Both the position numbers and the translations under genes were made by a program. Of a stretch of DNA of 64,000 nucleotides, positions 1 through 8,211 are shown piece after piece. The stretch comes from Arthrobacter castelli DSM 16402 (GTDB lineage: Bacteria; Actinomycetota; Actinomycetes; Actinomycetales; Micrococcaceae), in the NCBI RefSeq assembly GCF_000430705.1, contig NZ_AUMN01000001.1, positions 186,001 to 250,000 of the forward strand, given 5' to 3'. The notes beneath the pieces are model-generated. The model was not told where the DNA came from, did no database searches, and saw only the letters and a list, made by a program, of their open reading frames with translations. How positions within the stretch are numbered: the stretch's first letter is position 1; each line of letters begins with the position of its first letter.

Positions 1-1
1 T

Positions 2-223
2 GCCGGCGAGGTCGGTCTGTCGCAGCAAACGACATCACACCATCTGGGCGTGCTTCGTGACGCAGGCTTGGCGGTCGGGACCCGGGACGGGACGCGCCAT
101 CTGTTCGCCGTCAAAACTGACGGGCTCGCTGCCGTCCGAAGCTATTTGGACGACTTTTGGCCTGCGAAATTGTCGGCGCTGAAATCGGCTGTCGAATCGC
201 GTCAGGGGAGCGGCCGTGGCTGA
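2..223 (+). CDS. ArsR-family transcriptional regulator (partial, 5' end outside window)
   Basis: The last 73 codons of a small winged-helix regulator enter from the left edge. The visible part holds the recognition-helix segment SQQTTSHHLGVLRDAGL followed by the wing VGTRDGTRHLFAV, the usual ArsR pattern. The C-terminal part (SYLDDFW) resembles ArsR regulators that pair with SRPBCC/AHSA1 proteins. Its stop overlaps the GTG start of the next gene by 8 bases, so the two are probably co-transcribed. Inducer and operator are not visible. ArsR membership is well supported; the ligand is unknown. Confidence 0.8.
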   Translation, partial: AGEVGLSQQTTSHHLGVLRDAGLAVGTRDGTRHLFAVKTDGLAAVRSYLDDFWPAKLSALKSAVESRQGSGRG

Positions 224-650
224 GTATGCGACATCGATCGAAATCGACGCGGAGCCAGCCACGGTTTTCGACTACCTGGTCACTGAGGCGGGCATGACGG
301 GGTGGATGGGCCAGCATGCTGACCTCGACCCGCGTCCGGGCGGGGGTTTCGCCGTCGATATCGCCGGGTATGCGATCCGAGGCCAGTATCTTCACGTCGA
401 ACGGCCCACTCGCGTGGTCGTCTCATGGGGCGTCGCAGGCAGCACCGGCCTGCCGTCCGGTACGTCCACGGTCGAGTTCACCCTCACGTCCACTGAAGGC
501 GGCACCCGCGTCGACCTGCTCCATTCAGACCTTCCCGAGACCGAATTGGAAGGTCATGCGGATGGGTGGGTCCACTTTCTGGTCCGGTTGAGCGTTGCCG
601 CACCAGGAGGCGACCCCGGACCAGACGATTGGCGCCCTATCGACGACTAA
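216..650 (+). CDS. SRPBCC (AHSA1-like) domain protein
   Basis: A 144-residue single-domain protein of the START/Bet v1-like superfamily. The start TSIEIDAEPATVFDYL, the internal GWMGQHADLDPRPGGGF and the late GWVHFLVRL are the signature positions of AHSA1-type SRPBCC proteins, which form a hydrophobic ligand cavity. It starts with GTG and overlaps the ArsR regulator, the common actinobacterial ArsR-SRPBCC pair. Substrate and role are unknown. A function in a small-molecule response is inferred from the pairing only. Confidence 0.8.
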   Translation: MAEYATSIEIDAEPATVFDYLVTEAGMTGWMGQHADLDPRPGGGFAVDIAGYAIRGQYLHVERPTRVVVSWGVAGSTGLPSGTSTVEFTLTSTEGGTRVDLLHSDLPETELEGHADGWVHFLVRLSVAAPGGDPGPDDWRPIDD

Positions 651-684
651 GCCGGTCTAAACCAGCAATGTGAAGGAGTGAACC

Positions 685-1044
685 ATGGCACAGCGAACCG
701 CTCTCGCGATCGTGCAGGACTACCACCGCGCTTGGACGGGCGGCGCCGTCGACCGGGCGATGGCGTGGGTGGCCGACGACATCGTCTGCCGCGCTCCGGG
801 GGAAGACCTCACCGGCAAAGAGGCGTATCGCCGGTTTCTGGCAGGTTTCGCCCCCGCTCTGACCGGCCTGGCCGACATTGCGACCTTTGTCGATGGCGAC
901 CGTGTTGCGCTGTTTTACTACCCGCAGACGGCCACGACCACCACGGCTGTCGCTGCTGAATGCTTCACAGTCCGGGACGAAAAGATCGTCGAGAACGTGC
1001 TGATTTTCGACCGGCTCTCCTATGGGCCGCCAAGTGACACCTGA
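685..1044 (+). CDS. SnoaL/NTF2-like small protein
   Basis: A 119-residue protein with the cone-shaped NTF2/SnoaL-like fold pattern: an N-terminal helix with YHRAWTGG, then VADDIVCRAPGEDLTGKEAYRRFLAGF, then strands ending in CFTVRDEKIVENVLIFDRLSY. The ATG has a GGAG ribosome site 7 bases upstream. Members of the family include cyclases, dehydratases and many proteins of unknown function, and no catalytic residue assignment is possible here. It lies just downstream of the SRPBCC gene and may share its transcript. Confidence 0.75.
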   Translation: MAQRTALAIVQDYHRAWTGGAVDRAMAWVADDIVCRAPGEDLTGKEAYRRFLAGFAPALTGLADIATFVDGDRVALFYYPQTATTTTAVAAECFTVRDEKIVENVLIFDRLSYGPPSDT

Positions 1045-1051
1045 GCGGGGT

Positions 1052-1405
1052 ATGACAGTGAAGCAGGGACAAGCAGCGCTGGTCGAACGTCTGCGCGCAT
1101 CGCTGGCGGACGAACCGTCGACGCGTGAGGTCTCGATGTTCGGTGGCCGGTCATTCATGGTCAACGACAAGATGATCGTCAGCGCGCAGGGAAACGGAGA
1201 TCTACTGGTCCGCGTGGCCCCTGAACGGGACGGGGACTTAATTGAGAGCACTGGAGCTTCACGGGCCGAGATGGGAGCCGGCCGGTCCATGGGCCAAGGC
1301 TGGATATCCGTCGGCGCGGATTCGATCACCAGCGAAGAGCAACTGTCCTACTGGGTCGGCGTCACTCTGGAATACAACCAGCGGGCCGGACCGGGCAGTA
1401 GCTGA
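1052..1405 (+). CDS. TfoX N-terminal-domain protein
   Basis: A protein of about 117 residues similar to the TfoX N-terminal domain family. The key segment is REVSMFGGRSFMVNDKMIVSA, followed by a beta-rich part ending SYWVGVTLEYNQ. An in-frame ATG at 1022 lies inside the preceding gene; the ATG at 1052 has GAGCGGGG upstream and lies 8 bases after the previous stop, so I prefer it. In enterics, TfoX controls competence; actinobacterial stand-alone N-domain proteins have no defined function. Family call is good, role unknown. Confidence 0.75.
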   Translation: MTVKQGQAALVERLRASLADEPSTREVSMFGGRSFMVNDKMIVSAQGNGDLLVRVAPERDGDLIESTGASRAEMGAGRSMGQGWISVGADSITSEEQLSYWVGVTLEYNQRAGPGSS

Positions 1406-1421
1406 GCAGTTTTCGTGATTC

Positions 1422-2513
1422 CTACGGACCGAACGTTGCGTCGATCAGGGAATCAGCCAGGGTGTGGATTACCTCCCGCCCCTGCAGGGCCTCAAGCCAT
1501 TCGGCCGGCAGCACATGGTCGCCGTATCTGGTGCCCAGCAGGTTGCCGGCGATGGAACCGGCAGCGTCGCATTTGCCGTCGTGATGGATGGCGGTTCCGA
1601 CACCGTAACGGAACCGCGTGCCGGCTTCTTCCGCATCTGTGGCGTGGCCGCCCACCGTCTCGGCGTCTGCCGCTTCGGCGCTGAGCGCCGCATAGAGCCC
1701 GATGCCCAGGACGTCGACTGCCGAGGTTCCGCCCTCGAACTGCGGTGCCAAATCTTCGGGAGCCACCGGCGGACCGCCGGCCAGTTCGACGACGGCGGCA
1801 AGCATCCTCACCACCTCCTGTTTGGCATCATGTTCAGCCCGTAACCGGGCGAGAACTGTTGCGGCAGCCCCGGCCAGGCTGCCGCCGTCGTGCATCAGGT
1901 GGTGGACAATCAGGCTGAATGCCTCAGCGCCGTGTATCGCGGAGGGATGGCCATGGGTTAACGCCGCCGTGTCGCGGCTGAGCTTGGAGACTGTCTCGGC
2001 ACCGACGTAGGGGAGCAGCCCGAATGGGGCGGACCGCACGACGGCGCCGGCGCCGCGGGCCTGCGGATTCACCGGGCGGGCGCGGGTCCCCATGTCGCCG
2101 GAGGCCAGCCCGGTCAAACACGCTTGATCGGGTTCCCCGCGGCGTTGCATCACCGGGTGCTGGTCGAGCCACTGCGCGGGTGGCGCGGGAGCGCCGTCGG
2201 GTACTGGAACCCCCTGCAACCGCAACCAGCGCAGGTAGGCCAGCCACACGCAGGCAGTTTCGTCTGCCGGGACGCCGTCGTTGGCCCACCGGACGGCTTC
2301 CAGCAAACCATCGACGCTGTAGAGACTGAGTTGGGTTTCATCAGTGAAGCGGATTTCGGAAGCCGGGGAGAACGCGGCTGGACCAGCGGGGCCGAAATAG
2401 TTCCGGGCGTACTCTGCATTCATTGTTTCGACCGGGCTGCCCAAAGCATCTCCCAGCGCGCCGCCGAGCAGGCAGCCATGGATCCGGGAGGGCAGCGAGG
2501 GGGCGCGGGGCAT
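1422..2513 (-). CDS. ADP-ribosylglycohydrolase-family protein
   Basis: A 363-residue protein of the DraG/ARH family, which removes ADP-ribose from proteins or small molecules using two Mg ions. The diagnostic N-terminal GGALGDALG (residues 17-25) and a later TDETQ (57-61) are present. The latter matches the metal-binding TDDT motif with a conservative Asp-to-Glu change. Near the C-terminus GSIAGNLLGTRYG also matches the family. There is no ribosome site: TAGCCT lies 6 bases before the ATG (2520-2525), suggesting a leaderless message. The target is unknown; no partner ADP-ribosyltransferase is seen nearby. Confidence 0.85.
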   Translation of the reverse strand: MPRAPSLPSRIHGCLLGGALGDALGSPVETMNAEYARNYFGPAGPAAFSPASEIRFTDETQLSLYSVDGLLEAVRWANDGVPADETACVWLAYLRWLRLQGVPVPDGAPAPPAQWLDQHPVMQRRGEPDQACLTGLASGDMGTRARPVNPQARGAGAVVRSAPFGLLPYVGAETVSKLSRDTAALTHGHPSAIHGAEAFSLIVHHLMHDGGSLAGAAATVLARLRAEHDAKQEVVRMLAAVVELAGGPPVAPEDLAPQFEGGTSAVDVLGIGLYAALSAEAADAETVGGHATDAEEAGTRFRYGVGTAIHHDGKCDAAGSIAGNLLGTRYGDHVLPAEWLEALQGREVIHTLADSLIDATFGP

Positions 2514-2702
2514 GGTTTCAGGCTACCAATCCCGGCATTGCCGGTGACAGGCGATAAACTTTGTCCAGTGTGACTTTTGATGGCTGTTTCAGGCCCGTAA
2601 TCGCCGTTGGCGAATCCCGCGCCGGGAATGAAAGCATGGTCATCGACGCCGCGTCGATTCGGCGCCTGTGAAGATTCCGACGAGAAATTGGACGTACGAC
2701 AA

Positions 2703-3845
2703 ATGGCAGAGAAGCATCCCGGCACGTCGGCCGCGCCCGCGGTCTCCTCGACCGGCCCAGTCGGCTCAGTCGGCGCTGCAGAGAGCGACCCCTTGGTCCG
2801 ACACCAGAAGAAGTACGGTGTGTTGAGCCGTTCCGCGGCCGAAGCGTTTGGCGCCTTTGTGCTGGTGCTGGGCGGCGTTGCCGTGTCAATGTTCGGAAGC
2901 CAGGCGGGCATACCCGGCGCGCTGGCGTTCGGCCTGTTGTTCATCGCAGGCATTATCGCCGTCGGCCACATATCGGGCGGACACTTCAATCCGGCGTTGA
3001 CGCTCGGTTTCGCGGTGGCCGGCAGGCTGTCCTGGAAGGACGTGCTGCCCTACATCGTCGGCCAGGTGATCGGCGGCGCCGCGGCCATGGGCCTGTTGTG
3101 GGTGGTGCTCAGCGGCGGACCGCAACAGATCGCCCAGCAGATGGGGGCCCTTTTCGGCTCAGTATCTCCCGGATTCGGCGAAAATTCCCCGAGCCAGTTC
3201 CCGCTGACCAGCGTGCTGCTGCTTCAGGTGATCCTGACGGCGGTGCTGGCAGGCGTGTACCTCACCGCAACCAGCGGGCGCGCCAATAAGGCGTTGGCCC
3301 CGTTCGCGGCCGGCCTGACCTACGCGGTGGTGCTGCAGGTGAGCCTGCCGGTCAGCGGCGGGGGAGTAAACCCGGCACGGTCGACGGCGACTGTGGTGTT
3401 TGCCGACGCCGCCGCGGCCGGGCAGCTGTGGTTGTTCTGGGTGGCGCCGCTGGCCGGTGCCGCAATCGCCGGGCTGCTGTACCGCAGCTTTGAACCGGCT
3501 CCATCCGATCAGGCCGACGCCGGCCGAACAACTGCCACGGGTGGCACGGCCGCGGATAGCGCAGATAGCGCCGATAGTGCCGGCGCCGACGCTGGTACGG
3601 ACCGTGCAGATGCCGATAAGGCCGGTCAAGACGCTGACCAGCGGGATGCGGATGTCGGTTCGGATGACGCCGGTTCGGATGACGCCGGTACGGATAGCGC
3701 CGGTGCGAATGGCCGGAGCGCCGCGACCGGCTCTGATGACTCGGATGCGGACGCCGCAGAGCCCCGCGCCGGCGGGCGGCATGCTGAGCCGGGCGATGAA
3801 GACGAGGCCCGGAACTTCTTCGACGGCCCCGGCGGCCGGAAGTAG
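2703..3845 (+). CDS. Aquaporin (MIP family) with long acidic C-terminal tail
   Basis: A channel for water or small neutral solutes. Six membrane segments and both NPA loops are present (GGHFNPALTLG and GGGVNPARS). The C-terminal ~120 residues after RSFEPAPS are a low-complexity Asp/Ala/Ser-rich tail that ends RNFFDGPGGRK, probably cytoplasmic. The tail contains a short tandem DNA repeat (SDDAG units near 3657-3690). The frame is open upstream to a TTG at 2607, but the ATG at 2703 gives a conventional N-terminus; neither has a strong ribosome site. Water versus glycerol selectivity cannot be settled by eye. A strong terminator follows. Confidence 0.85.
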   Translation: MAEKHPGTSAAPAVSSTGPVGSVGAAESDPLVRHQKKYGVLSRSAAEAFGAFVLVLGGVAVSMFGSQAGIPGALAFGLLFIAGIIAVGHISGGHFNPALTLGFAVAGRLSWKDVLPYIVGQVIGGAAAMGLLWVVLSGGPQQIAQQMGALFGSVSPGFGENSPSQFPLTSVLLLQVILTAVLAGVYLTATSGRANKALAPFAAGLTYAVVLQVSLPVSGGGVNPARSTATVVFADAAAAGQLWLFWVAPLAGAAIAGLLYRSFEPAPSDQADAGRTTATGGTAADSADSADSAGADAGTDRADADKAGQDADQRDADVGSDDAGSDDAGTDSAGANGRSAATGSDDSDADAAEPRAGGRHAEPGDEDEARNFFDGPGGRK

Positions 3846-3868
3846 CCCGGCCGGCTCGATGTTTTCTC

Positions 3869-3907
3869 CGCCGGTACTCCCGACATGGGAGTGCCGGCGG
3901 CGTTTTT
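3869..3907 (+). terminator. Rho-independent terminator after the aquaporin gene
   Basis: A 13-bp stem (3869-3881 with 3887-3899, one G-T wobble) closes a 5-base loop and is followed by TTTTT at 3903-3907. It separates the aquaporin gene from sbcD. Confidence 0.9.
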
Positions 3908-3934
3908 GTCGGTACCGGGAACTAGGTTAAAAGT

Positions 3935-5098
3935 ATGCGGATACTACACACTTCGGATTGGCACCTGGGACGGTCGTTCCATGGGGTCGGCATGCTCGAC
4001 GCCCAACGCCGGTTCGTCGATCAGCTGGTGACCACCGTGATCGACGAAGAGATCGACGTCGTACTGATAGCCGGCGATGTCTACGACCGAGCCTTGCCCG
4101 CCGTCGATGTGGTCAATCTGCTCGACGACGCTCTGGTCCGCATCACCGCGGCCGGTGCCCGAGTGGTGCTGAGCAGCGGCAACCACGACTCCGCGGCGCG
4201 CCTGGGCTTCGCCAGTCGGCTGCTGGAATCAGGCGGTGTGCACTTGCGCACCAGGATCGGGGAACTCGATTCGCCTGTTTTGATCGACGACGCCGGGGTG
4301 GAACTGGCTATCTACGGTATTCCCTATCTGGAGCCCAGGCTGGCCGCCGGAGAGCTGGATGCCGAGGCCACCACTCATGCCGCGGTGATCGAGGCCGCTA
4401 TGGGCAGAATCCGCGCGGACCTTGAGCAGCGTGGCGGAGAAGCCGGGGGGCCGCTGTCCATCGTGCTCGCCCATACCTTCGCCAGTGGCGGTATCACGGC
4501 AGACAGCGAACGGGACCTGGCGATTGGCGGGGTGGGGGCCGTTCCACTGGATGCGTTTGACGACATCGACTACGTGGCGCTGGGCCACTTGCACGGCCGT
4601 CAGCAGCTCAGCAAGTCAGTGCGCTATGCCGGGTCCCCGCTGCCGTATTCATTTTCGGAAGCAGGCCAGGCCAAGGGCGGCTGGCTGATCGAGGCCGGAC
4701 CATCCGGGATCAAAAGTGTCGAGCCGGTCCACTGGCCTGCCGAACGCCAGCTGGCGGTGCTGCGCGGGAATCTGGAAGATCTGCTGACCCAGGATAGCCA
4801 CACGTCGGCGGAGGACTCGTACTGCCAGATCACCCTGACAGACGCCGAACGTCCGAAGAATGCGATGGAACGGGTCCGTTCCCGCTTTCCACATACCCTG
4901 GTGCTCGGCTTTGACCCGGAAGGCGGGTCAACGGACGGGTATGAGACGTACGGAGCCCGGATTGCCAAGGCGCGGGGCGACCTCGAGATCAGCTGCGGAT
5001 TCGTCGAACATGTCCGCGGCCGTGCCGTCGAAGAAGGCGAGCGGGAGCTGTTGGCTGCTGCCTTGGACCGGGTGCGTGAAGAAGAGCTGAGCCGATGA
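3935..5098 (+). CDS. sbcD: SbcCD nuclease subunit D
   Basis: The Mn-dependent nuclease subunit (Mre11 homologue) of the SbcCD complex, which opens hairpins and processes DNA ends. All phosphoesterase motifs are visible: SDWHLGRSFHG at the N-terminus, then GDVYDRA, GNHDSAARL, and GHLHGRQ. The length of 387 residues is normal. No ribosome site precedes the ATG. TAGGTT lies 6 bases upstream (3923-3928), which fits a leaderless transcript starting at the ATG. The stop overlaps the sbcC start (ATGA). Confidence 0.97.
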   Translation: MRILHTSDWHLGRSFHGVGMLDAQRRFVDQLVTTVIDEEIDVVLIAGDVYDRALPAVDVVNLLDDALVRITAAGARVVLSSGNHDSAARLGFASRLLESGGVHLRTRIGELDSPVLIDDAGVELAIYGIPYLEPRLAAGELDAEATTHAAVIEAAMGRIRADLEQRGGEAGGPLSIVLAHTFASGGITADSERDLAIGGVGAVPLDAFDDIDYVALGHLHGRQQLSKSVRYAGSPLPYSFSEAGQAKGGWLIEAGPSGIKSVEPVHWPAERQLAVLRGNLEDLLTQDSHTSAEDSYCQITLTDAERPKNAMERVRSRFPHTLVLGFDPEGGSTDGYETYGARIAKARGDLEISCGFVEHVRGRAVEEGERELLAAALDRVREEELSR

Positions 5099-8000
5099 GG
5101 ATCAGCAGACTCGAAATCCAGGCGTTCGGCCCGTTTGCCGGCCGCGAGGTCATTGACTTCGATGACCTCAGTTCCCACGGGCTGTTCCTGCTCAACGGCC
5201 CCACCGGCGCCGGGAAAACCAGCGTGTTGGACGCCGTGTGCTTCGCGCTCTACGGATCCGTTCCCGGCGCCCGGCAGGACGGCAAGAGGCTGCGCAGCGA
5301 TCATGCAGACCCGGCCACCCCGCCGGAGGTGCTGTGCCGGTTCACCGCCAGCGGGCGGAGCTTCGAAGTGGTCCGCAGCCCGGCCTGGCAGCGTCCCTCG
5401 GCACGTGCCGCCAAGGGGACGACCCCCGAACAGGCCAAGACGCTGCTGCGCGAACTGGTGGACGGTTCCTGGGAGGCCAAGTCCACCCGCAATGACGAAG
5501 CAGCGCAGGAAATCACAGACTTGCTGGGAATGAACGCCAAGCAATTCACCCGGGTGGTGATGCTGCCGCAGGGCCAATTCGCCGCGTTCCTCCGCTCGGA
5601 TGCCAAAGATCGTCAGGATTTGCTTCAGCAACTTTTTGGCACGGAGCGGTTTACATCGGTCGAGCGACAACTTCTGGACGATGCGGCTGTGGCGGGGGAG
5701 CGACTCCGGGACGCCGAATCCGACATCGAACTGATCGCGGGCAAGGCCGCAGATGAAGCGGCCAAACACCTGGACCGCGAGGACGTGTCGCCCGGCTCGG
5801 AGCAGAGCCAGTTGGAGGGCTGGCTGGTCGGCATCGAAGAGCTGGTCGACAACGCATCCCAGGCCGCCGCCACGGCACGCTCCCGCGCCGAGACAGCCCG
5901 TACGGAGCACCGGAAGCTGACCGATCGGCTGGAACGGTTCCGGAAGCTGCAGGTTGCTCGTGAGGCCGAAACATCGTTGGATAAGCAGGCGGCCGCCCAT
6001 GCAGACCGGAGGGAACGGCAGCAGTGGCACCGCGCCGCCGAACTGCTGCACACCCGGATCCAGGCCATGCGCAGTGCCACGGCCTCGCTGGAAGAATGTA
6101 CGGCCGCGACTCAGTGGCAGCGGCAGGCTGTGATCGATCACCCGCTGACAGCGACAGCGTTTACCGGAAACGAACCCTTGTCCGCCTCGGATGCGATCGT
6201 GGAGAATATTGAGGCTGCCAAGGCCGAGATCGACGCCCGCCTGGCCGTCCTCGAGTCGCAGATCCCCAAGGAAAGGGAACTACAGGACAAGGAAAACCGG
6301 TTGTCCGCCTTGGGCGCTCAGGAATCTGAGCTGGCCTCCGCGGCGGATCAGGTGAGCCGGCAGAGCACCGACCTGGATGAGAACATCGCCGCCGTGGCCG
6401 CACGAGCGGACGAAAAACGCGAACGTGCCGGCACGGTCGACCAGGCTGCTGCCGAAAAGGAACGCACTAGAGCAGTGGTCGCGGCGATCGCCGAACGGAA
6501 CCGCCTGCTGCAGCAGGACGAAGAGCTGTCCGGCCGCCACCAACGGCTGCGCCGGCAACAGCTGGATGCCAAGGAACGCTGGCTGGAGCTGTTGCGGAGC
6601 CGGCTGGAACATGCCGCCGGGGAAATGGCACGGCGGCTTGAGGAGGATTCGCCCTGCCCGGTGTGCGGCTCGACCGAACACCCCCAACCCTCGGAAGTTC
6701 CCGAAGCCGTCCGTGACTCGGACCAGCAGGAAGAAGAAGCCCGGCAGCAACAGGAGCAAGCGGACTCCCGGGTGCAGGAAGCGGACCAGGATCTGCAGGC
6801 GGTCCGGCAACAACTGGCGGTGCTGGCATCCCAGGGCGGGGATGCGGATCCAACCGCGGCTGAGGCAGAGGCGGCCGCCGCAGCATCCACCGCCGCGGAG
6901 GCGGCCGAAGCGGCCCGGCAGCAGCAAGAGCTTGCAGGGAAGCTGGAAGCCCTGCGTGCCGAATCGACGGCACTGAACACCCGCAGCCAAGAGATCTCCG
7001 GCGAGCTGACCCAGCTTCGGGCTGATGCCAAATCGTTGCAGGAAACGGTTGCCACCTTGGCCGAGGAGATTCGCGCCGCAAAGGACGGCCATGAGACCTT
7101 GCAGAAGCGGGTCGCGGCACTGCAGGAGTGCAGCCGGCTGATGGGCCAATACCTGGAGGGGATGCGGAAAGAAGACACCGCACGGAAACATCTGGACGCG
7201 GTGGCTGCCGACGTGGATGAAGCGGTTGCCGAATCCGTGTTTGATTCAGTCACCGCGGCCGGGCAGGCGCTGCTGTCCCACCAGGAAGCTGGGGCCCTGG
7301 ATAGCCGGATCCAGGACTACGAGGCCGAGCAGCACCGGGTGCGCGCCGCGCTCTGCGAGGAAAGCGTCGTGCTCGCGGCTCAGGAGCAGGAGGCGGGGGT
7401 GACCGCGCCCGGGGAGGCCGAAGTATCCCGCCAGGGCGCTGCGGCGGAAGACACCGCCGCCACTGCCGAAGAAGCCGTCGTGGCCCACCGGATGGTGCAG
7501 TCATCGCTGGAACACCTGAAGCGGTTGCACGAGGAGCTGGCAGCCGCGCTGGAGACGGCCGGCCCGGTCCGTGAGCACAGCCGGCAGCTCCGTGAGCTGG
7601 CAGACCTGGTGCGGGGGACAGGGGAGAACAGCTACCGGATGACGTTGAGTACGTACGTGCTGGCCGCCCGGCTTGAGCAGGTTGCAATTTCTGCCACGGA
7701 GCGGCTGGCCACCATGACGTCCGACCGGTACAGCCTGGTGTACGACGATTCCAGGGCCGCCCGCAACGCAAAATCCGGGCTGGGCCTGCAGGTGGTGGAT
7801 GAATGGACAGGTCAGGCGCGGGATACTTCCACCTTGTCCGGTGGCGAATCGTTTATGGCCTCGTTGGCGCTGGCACTGGGTCTCGCCGATGTGGTGCAGC
7901 AGGAATCCGGGGGAGTGGATATTGAAACGCTCTTTGTTGATGAAGGATTCGGCAGCCTGGATGAAGAAGCACTGGAGCAGGTGATGGATGCCCTCGAAGG

Positions 8001-8139
8001 GCTTCGCGACGGGGGCCGTGTGGTCGGGCTGGTCAGCCACGTTCCTGAAATGAAGCAGCGGATTCCCGCTCAACTCCAGATTGTGAAGGGCCGTAATGGT
8101 TCGACGGTGCAGGTGCGGCAGTTGGAACCGGTCGGGTAA
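5095..8139 (+). CDS. sbcC: SbcCD ATPase subunit C (SMC-like)
   Basis: The 1014-residue Rad50-like ATPase partner of SbcD. Walker A GPTGAGKT is at residues 35-42. Two long coiled-coil arms flank a zinc-hook CPVC near residue 520. The C-terminal half carries LSGGE near residue 914 and FVDEGFGSLDEE (Walker B region) near 947. Length and domain order are normal. It is translationally coupled to sbcD through a 4-base overlap. The last 22 bases, including the stop codon, are exactly duplicated immediately downstream. Confidence 0.97.
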   Translation: MRISRLEIQAFGPFAGREVIDFDDLSSHGLFLLNGPTGAGKTSVLDAVCFALYGSVPGARQDGKRLRSDHADPATPPEVLCRFTASGRSFEVVRSPAWQRPSARAAKGTTPEQAKTLLRELVDGSWEAKSTRNDEAAQEITDLLGMNAKQFTRVVMLPQGQFAAFLRSDAKDRQDLLQQLFGTERFTSVERQLLDDAAVAGERLRDAESDIELIAGKAADEAAKHLDREDVSPGSEQSQLEGWLVGIEELVDNASQAAATARSRAETARTEHRKLTDRLERFRKLQVAREAETSLDKQAAAHADRRERQQWHRAAELLHTRIQAMRSATASLEECTAATQWQRQAVIDHPLTATAFTGNEPLSASDAIVENIEAAKAEIDARLAVLESQIPKERELQDKENRLSALGAQESELASAADQVSRQSTDLDENIAAVAARADEKRERAGTVDQAAAEKERTRAVVAAIAERNRLLQQDEELSGRHQRLRRQQLDAKERWLELLRSRLEHAAGEMARRLEEDSPCPVCGSTEHPQPSEVPEAVRDSDQQEEEARQQQEQADSRVQEADQDLQAVRQQLAVLASQGGDADPTAAEAEAAAAASTAAEAAEAARQQQELAGKLEALRAESTALNTRSQEISGELTQLRADAKSLQETVATLAEEIRAAKDGHETLQKRVAALQECSRLMGQYLEGMRKEDTARKHLDAVAADVDEAVAESVFDSVTAAGQALLSHQEAGALDSRIQDYEAEQHRVRAALCEESVVLAAQEQEAGVTAPGEAEVSRQGAAAEDTAATAEEAVVAHRMVQSSLEHLKRLHEELAAALETAGPVREHSRQLRELADLVRGTGENSYRMTLSTYVLAARLEQVAISATERLATMTSDRYSLVYDDSRAARNAKSGLGLQVVDEWTGQARDTSTLSGGESFMASLALALGLADVVQQESGGVDIETLFVDEGFGSLDEEALEQVMDALEGLRDGGRVVGLVSHVPEMKQRIPAQLQIVKGRNGSTVQVRQLEPVG

Positions 8140-8161
8140 GCAGTTGGAACCGGTCGGGTAA
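8118..8161. repeat. 22-bp perfect tandem duplication across the sbcC stop
   Basis: Bases 8118-8139 (the last codons of sbcC including TAA) are repeated exactly at 8140-8161. The second copy is non-coding and ends 50 bases before the following MFS start. This looks like a recent slippage duplication. Confidence 0.95.
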
Positions 8162-8211
8162 GCGGTAGAATGGTCGTGTTATCCGGGTCGTGCGCATCGG
8201 GTGGAGGGACG

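Noticed and set aside
4624-6141. 505-codon minus-strand frame over sbcD/sbcC
   Set aside because: SbcC and SbcD motifs are complete on the plus strand.
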